Source: Prevotellaceae bacterium
Lineage (GTDB): Bacteria > Bacteroidota > Bacteroidia > Bacteroidales > Bacteroidaceae
Length of the DNA: 51,549 nt
Reading direction: 5' to 3'
Assembly (NCBI GenBank): GCA_031262085.1
Contig: JAISIN010000084.1
Location: 1 to 51,549, forward strand
Below, one piece after another: positions 45,861 through 51,549 of this stretch. Position 1 is the stretch's first letter, and each line of letters opens with the position of its first letter. The notes beneath the pieces were generated by a model that did no database searches, was not told the origin of the DNA, and worked only from the letters and a program-made list of their open reading frames with translations. A program made the translations under genes and the position numbers.

Positions 45861-48800
45861 ATGGAGCAGAACAAGAATCATTCCTTCACTTTCATTGTCG
45901 CCTTTGTGGCTCTCGCCTTGGTCGGCTTGGCGTTGATACCGTTACTACCCGTCAAGCTCAATCCGTCGCGCACGTTGCCGGGCTTCTCGGTACAGTTCAG
46001 CATGTCGGGCGCCTCGTCGCGGGTGGTAGAGATGGAAGCCACGAGCAAGCTGGAGGCCATGCTGGCACGCATCAAGGGGGTGCGTCGGATCACCTCGACC
46101 TCGGGCAATGGATACGGCAGCATCAATGTCGATCTCGATAAGCATGTCGATGTCGATGTGGCACGCTTCGAAGCCTCTACCATCATCCGACAGACTTGGT
46201 CTTCGTTGCCCAAGGAGGTAGGCTATCCCGAAATTCAGATGTGGGTGCCCGACGGCTCGGACACCGGTCCGTTCCTGTCGTTTACCCTCAACGCTCCGTC
46301 TACTCCCATTTTGATACAGCAATATGCCGAAGCATACATCAAGCCGCGGTTAGCCAAGTTGGCTGGCATCTACCAGATCGATGTGAGTGGAGCCACCCCG
46401 ATGGAGTGGCGGTTGGAATACGACAGTCGGCAGTTGCGCACGCTCGGCATCACTCCGTCGGACATTCGTTCAGCCATCGCCCTGCGCTACAATCGCGAAT
46501 TTCTGGGTACTTACGACATGCAGACCTCCGCCGGCAAGCAGTGGATACGTTTGATGCTTGTGCCCGATACCAAACCGGCAAACGAGCGCTTTGATGCTTC
46601 CGCCATCTCTCTGACCGGCGCCGACGGTCGGCTGATACGGCTCGACGAGTTGGTCAGCGTTGCCCACGTCGAGGAACCGCCGCAGCGCTATTACCGCATC
46701 AACGGGTTGAACTCCATCTATCTCTCGATTACTGCCGAGGAGCGTGCCAACCAACTGCAACTCGCCTCTGCCGTGAGGCACGAGATGGGGAACATCCGCC
46801 GACACCTGCCTGCCGGTTATCAGGTGCATACAGGCTACGACGCTACCGAATACATTCGTGCCGAGCTGAATAAAATCTATTTCCGTACCGGCTTGACAGT
46901 ACTTATCCTGCTGTTGTTTGTCTGGCTTACGACCTTCAACCGTCGCTATCTGTTCTTGATTGTGGTGTCGTTGGCGGTCAATCTTGCCATCGCTCTTATC
47001 TTCTACTACCTGTTGGGCTTGGAGATGCAGCTCTACTCGCTGGCAGGCATCACCATCTCTTTGAATCTGGTGATAGACAGCACCATTGTGATGACCGACC
47101 ATATCTTGCATCGCCGAAACCTGAAGGCATTTCTCTCCATACTGGCTGCCACGCTCACCACCATGGGTGCGTTGGTGATTATCTTCTTTCTGGACGAGGA
47201 GATTCGCCTCAACCTGCAAGACTTTGCAGCCGTGATGATGGTCAATCTCACGGTGTCGCTCTTTGTCGCCCTCTTCTTTGTGCCTGCGTTGATAGACAAG
47301 ATCGGGTTGAAAACGCGCAAGGCACGTCGTTCGCCGCTGCATCGCTTCATCCGTCGGACAACGGTGCGGTTTACTCATCTGTATCAAGTACTCATATATT
47401 ATATGTTGCGTTGGCGCATCGTTCTTTTCTTCGTGCTGGCAGCCGCTTTCGGAGGCACGCTGTATCTGTTTATTACGAAAGTCTACAACGGCAGCTACTT
47501 CACCCGCAACGCCGAGGTGGTGTTGTCTGCCACTGCCAATCTGCCTCATGGCAACACGCTGGAGCAGATGAATACCCTCGTGAAGCGCATGGAGAGCTAC
47601 CTGAGCGAATTTAAGGAGATACGGCAGTTTCACACGACGGTGTATAGCGGGCAACAGGCAAGCATCAGCATCTATTTCAAAAAGGAGTATGAACACGGCG
47701 GTTTCCCTTATCGGTTGAAATCGAATATGATAAGCAAGGCGCTGCAATTGGGCGGAGGCAGCTGGAATATCAGCGGACTGCAGCAGGATCAAGGATTCAG
47801 CAACGACGTGCACGAGAGCGCCGGCTCGTCGCGTATCAAGATGTATGGCTATAACTACGACGAGCTGTATGCACATGCCGAAGCGCTGAAAACCCGCCTG
47901 CTCACCTATCGGCGCATCAAGGAGGTGACTATCAACTCTGAGTTTTCGTATGCTAAGGAGGATTATCGGGAATTCTATTTCGATCCGTACAGGGAGCGCA
48001 TGGCGGAAGCGAATGTCTCGTTCGACCAACTCTATACGGATATTCGCCCTGTTTTCGGGCGCAATATGGAAGCTGCCGTTCTGCCCACTCGCAATGGCAG
48101 CGAACGTATCCGCCTCTCTTCGCGCCAGTCGGGCGAGTACGATGTGTGGGCATTGCAGAATATGCCTTTTCAGACCAACGACGGTCGATACTATAAGCCT
48201 GTCGAGTTGGCTACGATTACCATCGGGCAGGCGCCGCAGAAGATAGCTAAGGAGAACCAGCAGTATCGTCTCTGTCTGCAATACGAATACATCGGCTCCT
48301 ACGAGCAGAGTGAGAAGGTGCAGAAGCGCGAGCTTGAGGAGTTCAACAAAACATTGCCCATGGGTTATAGTGCCACTTCGGAGCGTTCCTATTGGTCGTG
48401 GAGAGAGAAGGGTTATCGGGAATATCTGTTGCTGGGCATCGTGGCAGCCATCATTTTCTTCATGGCAAGCATCCTGTTCAACTCGTTGAAACAGCCGTTG
48501 GCGATCATCTTTATCATTCCGATCTCTTATATCGGGGTGTTCCTCACGTTCTATTGGTTCGGACTGAACTTCGACCAAGGTGGTTTTGCTTCGTTCGTGC
48601 TGTTGTGCGGCATCACAGTGAATGCCGGCATCTACGTGTTGAACGAGTACAATACGCTCCGTCGCCGTTATCCGCATCTTTCGCCGCTCCGTGCCTATAC
48701 CCGTGCATGGAACGCCAAGGCGATTCCTATCTTTCTGACGGTAGTCTCTACCATCTTGGGCTTCATCCCTTTTATGGTGGGGCTTGAACGCGAAGGGTTC

Positions 48801-48944
48801 TGGTTCCCGTTGGCGGCAGGAACCATTGGTGGGTTAGTGATGTCGGTCATAGGTATCTTCTTCTTCTTGCCGTTGCTCTGTTTGAAGCGGATAAAAAAAA
48901 CTAAGTCACGGCGTAAAGATGAACTCGCTTCGGCGACTTCTTGA
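45861..48944 (+). CDS. RND efflux permease 2
   Basis: This 1027-residue RND pump resembles permease 1 only moderately, so it is an old duplicate rather than a recent one. It has MEQNKNHSFTFIVAFVALALVG as the first helix, SLNLVIDSTIVMTDH in TM4 (again D-S instead of D-D), and LLCGITVNAGIYVLNEYN in the C-terminal half. Two pumps with one adaptor and one channel recall heteromeric MdtBC. The last codons (ELASATS and TGA) are inside the first unit of a 22-base repeat array, so the C-terminus has been set by the repeat. Confidence 0.9.
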   Translation: MEQNKNHSFTFIVAFVALALVGLALIPLLPVKLNPSRTLPGFSVQFSMSGASSRVVEMEATSKLEAMLARIKGVRRITSTSGNGYGSINVDLDKHVDVDVARFEASTIIRQTWSSLPKEVGYPEIQMWVPDGSDTGPFLSFTLNAPSTPILIQQYAEAYIKPRLAKLAGIYQIDVSGATPMEWRLEYDSRQLRTLGITPSDIRSAIALRYNREFLGTYDMQTSAGKQWIRLMLVPDTKPANERFDASAISLTGADGRLIRLDELVSVAHVEEPPQRYYRINGLNSIYLSITAEERANQLQLASAVRHEMGNIRRHLPAGYQVHTGYDATEYIRAELNKIYFRTGLTVLILLLFVWLTTFNRRYLFLIVVSLAVNLAIALIFYYLLGLEMQLYSLAGITISLNLVIDSTIVMTDHILHRRNLKAFLSILAATLTTMGALVIIFFLDEEIRLNLQDFAAVMMVNLTVSLFVALFFVPALIDKIGLKTRKARRSPLHRFIRRTTVRFTHLYQVLIYYMLRWRIVLFFVLAAAFGGTLYLFITKVYNGSYFTRNAEVVLSATANLPHGNTLEQMNTLVKRMESYLSEFKEIRQFHTTVYSGQQASISIYFKKEYEHGGFPYRLKSNMISKALQLGGGSWNISGLQQDQGFSNDVHESAGSSRIKMYGYNYDELYAHAEALKTRLLTYRRIKEVTINSEFSYAKEDYREFYFDPYRERMAEANVSFDQLYTDIRPVFGRNMEAAVLPTRNGSERIRLSSRQSGEYDVWALQNMPFQTNDGRYYKPVELATITIGQAPQKIAKENQQYRLCLQYEYIGSYEQSEKVQKRELEEFNKTLPMGYSATSERSYWSWREKGYREYLLLGIVAAIIFFMASILFNSLKQPLAIIFIIPISYIGVFLTFYWFGLNFDQGGFASFVLLCGITVNAGIYVLNEYNTLRRRYPHLSPLRAYTRAWNAKAIPIFLTVVSTILGFIPFMVGLEREGFWFPLAAGTIGGLVMSVIGIFFFLPLLCLKRIKKTKSRRKDELASATS

Positions 48945-48996
48945 ACTTGTCTCGACGACTTCTTGAAGTTGTTCCGGTAACTTCTTGAAGTTGGCT
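48936..48996. repeat. 22-base array with ACTTCTTGAA core (array D)
   Basis: The core ACTTCTTGAA occurs at 48936, 48958 and 48980, exactly 22 bases apart. The last two units form the palindrome AACTTCTTGAAGTT or a close variant. The variable halves include GTCTCGACG and GTTCCGGTA. The unit starting gttccggtaacttc closely resembles a unit in array C (gttccgaaaggttc) before the cores diverge. A fourth, decayed unit may lie in the end of the pump gene (about 48914-48935). Confidence 0.75.
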
Positions 48997-49062
48997 TAGG
49001 GTTTGCAAGAAAATCAACATAAAAGTGGCTGATGTTTACGTTTATTCAACAAGAAAGTTTGG
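48991..49062 (+). repeat. 72-base dispersed repeat, copy A
   Basis: It matches 50943-51014 at 68 of 72 positions. It starts TTGGCTTAGGG and ends GAAAGTTTGG. Its last bases provide the -33 TTTG of the NVEAL-like gene. Confidence 0.85.
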
Positions 49063-49090
49063 AATAGGCTCGGAGGGCGTTGTATCTTTG
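49058..49090 (+). promoter_or_regulatory. Consensus promoter (TTTG-N21-TAtcTTTG) of the NVEAL-like gene
   Basis: TTTG at 49058-49061 is the end of the 72-base repeat; TATCTTTG is at 49083-49090. The leader is about 45 bases with TTTAAGAAG just before the ATG. Confidence 0.7.
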
Positions 49091-49140
49091 TTGTGTTCCT
49101 TTTAGGAGGGGCTATTATTAACCATTAACAATTTAAGAAG

Positions 49141-49257
49141 ATGAAAAAGAAATTTCTGATTACTTCGGCAATCGCTGTATCGGCAATCGTTGCCGGATAC
49201 AGCACGTACTCGAATGCGGGTACAGACGCGCTTTATACTGTTGATGCATCTTCATAA
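49141..49257 (+). CDS. NVEAL-like secreted peptide, 38 residues
   Basis: The frame MKKKFLITSAIAVSAIVAGYSTYSNAG continues TDALYTVDASS and stops. Lys-rich start, hydrophobic core and a small-residue region before NAG resemble the leaders of the Bacteroides NVEAL peptide family, in which the mature part usually ends in an NVEAL-type motif. Here the end reads DALYTVDASS, so the core is short or changed. Consensus promoter and ribosome-binding region precede it, and a propeller lipoprotein follows 25 bases after, an arrangement typical of NVEAL loci. It is too short for most gene finders. Confidence 0.65.
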   Translation: MKKKFLITSAIAVSAIVAGYSTYSNAGTDALYTVDASS

Positions 49258-49282
49258 TGATCAATATCTTAATTTTTATAAA

Positions 49283-50326
49283 ATGAAACACATATATATA
49301 GCTATATTACTCGTTACCCTATTTTCTTGTAACGAAAAGGAGCCTGGATTTATAGGTTTGTTTAATAAGCAGGTTAATGTTCATGCAAGCATTTATGATG
49401 CCATCCAACCCGATTCGTTGGGTAGTCCTAAGCAACTATTAGCCATAGGTGATTATGTGATCTTTAGTGAGCCTTCGCTCCCTCAACTCATGATGGCGTA
49501 TAATACCGTAACCGGAAAGGTGCACCGTCTGCTGCCCAAAGGGCAAGGTGCAAACGAAGCTCTTAGCATACAAGAGTTCGGTCTTTATAGAGGAGGGAAT
49601 ACATTTTATGTAAAAGACACATATCTCAATACACTCTTCCTTTTCGAAGTGAGTGAGCAAGGCGTACAATTTTTGCAGATTGATAAGGAGACACCCGAAC
49701 AGAATATATCTTCTTTGGCTTATGATGACAAGCGTGATTTGATGTTCTTTCTTACGCAATTTGAAGAGAAACATTTTACGTTTCGACAAGAACATGAGTT
49801 TCATAGCTTTGCCGATCAAGTTGAGATAGAGAATCTGTCCCCCATCCATGTATCCACGCTATTGTATGGTCGTTGCTTATGTAACCCTATAGAAAACAGA
49901 CTGGCTTGGTTTTCTGATTTTGGAGATGTAATGGAAGTATACGACTACACCGATTTGAATCGTATAAAACTTGTTACATCGAAAGTGCTATTACTACCCA
50001 CATTCGGAGCTACGCCGGAGAGTGGAGGAGCGGTGTCCATGAGGCCAACAACCAAGATAGGAATTGCTTCTGTTACGTCGGATACCCATGCTATTTATGC
50101 ATTACACAATGAACATACATTGATGGATGTGTTGCAATTACAGAATAGAAATGACATATTCTTTTCCAACAAAATCCTGGTATTCGACTGGAATGGCAAT
50201 CCCTTGCGCATCATCAACATAGACCACGAAGTGAAATACATAACCTACTCCGCCAAAGAACAAGCTCTGTTAGGGATTGGCTATGATAAAGACAGCAATT
50301 ATGTGGTCTATCGCATACCTGTATAA
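49283..50326 (+). CDS. BF3164-like 6-bladed beta-propeller lipoprotein
   Basis: From ATG 49283 the 347-residue protein has a lipoprotein signal (MKHIYIAILLVTLFSC, Cys16). The body is a propeller with GDYVIFSEPSLPQLMMAYNTVTGKVHRLLPKGQGANE, a BF3164/TolB-like-6 signature. It pairs with the preceding NVEAL-like peptide, 25 bases upstream. Such proteins are envelope-exposed; their role in peptide export or sensing is unproven. In-frame extension to 49190 would read through the peptide gene and is rejected. Confidence 0.8.
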   Translation: MKHIYIAILLVTLFSCNEKEPGFIGLFNKQVNVHASIYDAIQPDSLGSPKQLLAIGDYVIFSEPSLPQLMMAYNTVTGKVHRLLPKGQGANEALSIQEFGLYRGGNTFYVKDTYLNTLFLFEVSEQGVQFLQIDKETPEQNISSLAYDDKRDLMFFLTQFEEKHFTFRQEHEFHSFADQVEIENLSPIHVSTLLYGRCLCNPIENRLAWFSDFGDVMEVYDYTDLNRIKLVTSKVLLLPTFGATPESGGAVSMRPTTKIGIASVTSDTHAIYALHNEHTLMDVLQLQNRNDIFFSNKILVFDWNGNPLRIINIDHEVKYITYSAKEQALLGIGYDKDSNYVVYRIPV

Positions 50327-50421
50327 CTCCGGACAACAATAAATTTTATATGGGCATAAAGATACTACGCTTCTCTATGAACCGGTGCACGACTATACTA
50401 TTCTATCGTATATAGATTCTA

Positions 50422-50532
50422 TTGGTTACTTATCAAGCCGATCATCCCGAACAGTTCAGGAAAGCAATTACGATATATACGAACACTGCGTCGTCGCCAC
50501 TCCGGTTGTATGTTATAGGTACAGCTCGATAA
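50422..50532 (+). pseudogene. DUF1573 C-terminal remnant
   Basis: After an in-frame TAG, the sequence gives VTYQADHPEQFRKAITIYTN, then SPLRLYVIGTAR and a stop. That is the end of the Ig-like DUF1573 domain (EF(R/K)K-x-I-x-(I/V)YTN...P..L.(I/V).G). No start or N-terminal part remains. DUF1573 genes often accompany propeller lipoproteins in Bacteroides. Another open stretch, HYDAADFAEMLKPKEQQMS ending at 50683, is unassigned. Confidence 0.45.
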
Positions 50533-50553
50533 CTTACAAATTATATGCTATGA

Positions 50554-50587
50554 TTTGCTTTTTGAATCTATAAGTTGTGTATATTTG
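50554..50587 (+). promoter_or_regulatory. Promoter (TTTG-N22-TAtaTTTG) of the XRE regulator
   Basis: TATATTTG at 50580-50587 is a full -7 match; TTTG at 50554-50557 is 22 bases away, one more than the usual maximum. The leader would be about 100 bases. Confidence 0.5.
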
Positions 50588-50696
50588 CCTAAAATATTGA
50601 TAATAGCTCACTATGATGCCGCTGACTTTGCAGAGATGCTGAAACCGAAAGAACAGCAGATGTCGTGCAAGCGAACAATTTAAATTCTTAATAACT

Positions 50697-50951
50697 ATGA
50701 AACCGGAAAGTATTCACATCGGGATGCTGATCGAACAGAAAGTGCGTGAGGCAGGACTTACTAATGCGGAGTTTGCACGTAGAATATGCGTTGCGCGCTC
50801 CACCGTAAACTCTATTTTTGGAAAGGAGCATATCAATGCACCACTTCTGAATAGGATATCGGACGTCTTGGACTATGATTTTTTTGCACACTATACTGCT
50901 GCATTCTATCAAAGAAAGGAAAGAAGGAACGGTCGGACAAATTTGGCTTAG
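50697..50951 (+). CDS. XRE-family helix-turn-helix regulator, 84 residues
   Basis: The small protein has the Bacteroides XRE pattern IHIGMLIEQKVREAGLTNAEFARRICVARSTVNSIFGKEHINAPLLNRISDVLDYDFF in which the helix-turn-helix covers about residues 20-46. Such proteins bind DNA as dimers and often guard accessory loci. The last 20 or so codons lie within a perfect 59-base inverted repeat. The stop codon (in TTG-GCT-TAG) comes from a 72-base dispersed repeat inserted at this point. The inverted copy encodes a different C-terminus (GRTKLFRLYNELCGY instead of GRTNLA). Confidence 0.7.
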   Translation: MKPESIHIGMLIEQKVREAGLTNAEFARRICVARSTVNSIFGKEHINAPLLNRISDVLDYDFFAHYTAAFYQRKERRNGRTNLA

Positions 50952-51168
50952 GGTTCACAAGAAAATCAACATATAAGTGGCTGATGTTTACGTTTATTCA
51001 ACGAGAAAGTTTGGGATCTATAACGTTTTCAATGGGTAATGATTTTCAGAACTATCTCCACTCCCCTCCTTACTAGTACCCACAGAGTTCGTTATAGAGC
51101 CGGAATAACTTTGTCCGACCGTTCCTTCTTTCCTTTCTTTGATAGAATGCAGCAGTATAGTGTGCAAA
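50883..51168. repeat. Perfect 59-base inverted repeat around a 168-base segment
   Basis: Bases 50883-50941 and the reverse complement of 51110-51168 are identical at all 59 positions. The left arm is the 3' end of the XRE gene. The enclosed 168 bases hold repeat copy B and about 95 bases with no gene. Inversion of this segment would swap the final codons of the regulator. No recombinase is in the window. Confidence 0.85.
50943..51014 (+). repeat. 72-base dispersed repeat, copy B
   Basis: It has four differences from copy A (48991-49062). It retains the -33 TTTG but lacks a -7 box at the right distance. It supplies the stop codon of the XRE gene. It lies inside the inverted-repeat segment. 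Confidence 0.85.
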
Positions 51169-51392
51169 GAAATTTTAGCATGTTGGAATAATTGTGCATA
51201 GTTGCAAGGCAAGACCATTTGCTTTTTTGTAATAGACACACAATCTGTGTTAAGTCATGCTTAAAAAATAGCTTATATGATTCGGCAGGAAGATCCATGC
51301 AGGGCAACCGCCATTCCGGAGCGAATCAATATGGGGGTGAAGATGATGCTGAATGCGGTCAGGGTGGGGATGGTGATTTCGATGGATCTCTT

Positions 51393-51549
51393 AGGGTGGA
51401 CGGGGTAGACAGGGTGGACAGGGTGGACAGGGTGTTTTTAAACTTTATATATTTTCGCGTGAGAACATATTATATATAGTACATATATGCATATACGTAT
51501 ATATACATTTAATAAAGTTGAAAAATACCCTGTCCACCCTGTCTACCCT
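51393..51549. repeat. 9-base minisatellite (AGGGTGGAC) in inverted orientation, cut by the window end
   Basis: Four and a half units of AGGGTGGAC (variants GGGGTAGAC) fill 51393-51434. The reverse complement starts at 51527 (ACCCTGTCC...) and runs off the window end; 22 of 23 bases match the left arm. The 92-base spacer is very AT-rich, and its ends (TTTTTAAACTTTA and TAAAGTTGAAAAA) also pair. Together it could extrude as a long hairpin. Bases 51169-51392 contain no recognisable gene. Confidence 0.75.

Noticed and set aside
46470-48677. A 735-codon open frame on the minus strand opposite the second RND pump
   Set aside because: It is the shadow of a GC-rich coding gene. Its product is full of His/Arg/Gln with no fold, no start signals, and the opposite strand is a clear pump.
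50385-50573. A 62-codon plus-strand frame after the propeller gene
   Set aside because: No ribosome site or family; the same bases read in another frame show the DUF1573 tail, so this is decayed DNA.
51018-51239. A 73-codon minus-strand frame through the right inverted-repeat arm
   Set aside because: It reads the arm out of the regulator frame and contains no domain; the in-frame reading gives the alternative regulator end instead.

Overview
The window looks like a chromosomal segment of a Bacteroidales bacterium, most likely Bacteroides in the broad sense. Many genes carry the Bacteroides-type promoter (TTTG at -33, TAnnTTTG at -7, about 20 bases apart). The gene content also fits: a short-form adenylate kinase next to obgE, sucCD, tldD/tldE, a DUF4954 protein, a NagB-like/PIG-L fusion, secreted 6-bladed beta-propeller lipoproteins, an NVEAL-like leader peptide and decayed RiPP-locus genes. 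I do not name a species. No rRNA, CRISPR array, integrase or transposase is visible.

Layout. 1-5.1 kb: end of a tRNA-Asn gene, then a housekeeping run (PfkB sugar/nucleoside kinase, S41 protease, hpt, adk, obgE). 5.2-7.4 kb: an AT-richer two-gene Septu-like defence module (RecF-like ATPase plus HNH nuclease) set between obgE and a B3/B4-domain gene. 7.4-16.6 kb: core genes (ruvB, ribE, glnS, a TPR protein, bcp, the NagB-like/PIG-L fusion, a CYTH phosphatase), with a probable small RNA between ribE and glnS. 16.4-19.7 kb: two very small membrane proteins and a prmA-truA-EamA operon. 19.8-31.9 kb: a 22-base-periodic palindromic array, a flavodoxin-fold protein, a peptide transporter, a second hpt, sucCD, tldDE, a GH43 glycosidase and DUF4954.

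32.0-33.8 kb holds a second two-gene defence candidate, an AAA ATPase overlapping a TOPRIM-like DUF3226-type partner (OLD/PARIS-like logic), between DUF4954 and fumarase. 35.5-35.8 kb is a 14-unit array of 22-base units, each with a constant and a variable half. 36-40 kb is a partly decayed secreted-peptide/RiPP-type locus: radical-SAM N-terminal remnant, Kelch protein, C39-peptidase transporter remnant and two propeller lipoproteins. 40.2-48.9 kb is one tight efflux operon: adaptor, RND pump, outer-membrane channel, second RND pump.

48.9-51.5 kb is a repeat-rich accessory end: a third type of 22-base array, a 72-base dispersed repeat, an NVEAL-like peptide with its propeller lipoprotein, a DUF1573 remnant, an XRE regulator whose 3' end lies in a perfect 59-base inverted repeat, and a 9-base minisatellite in inverted orientation around an AT-rich core.

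The least explained signals are the intergenic arrays sharing a 22-base period but not a sequence, the two compact defence modules at core-gene junctions, the 59-base inverted repeat that offers the regulator two C-termini, and the strong promoter-to-terminator unit near 9.9 kb that looks like an unannotated small RNA.
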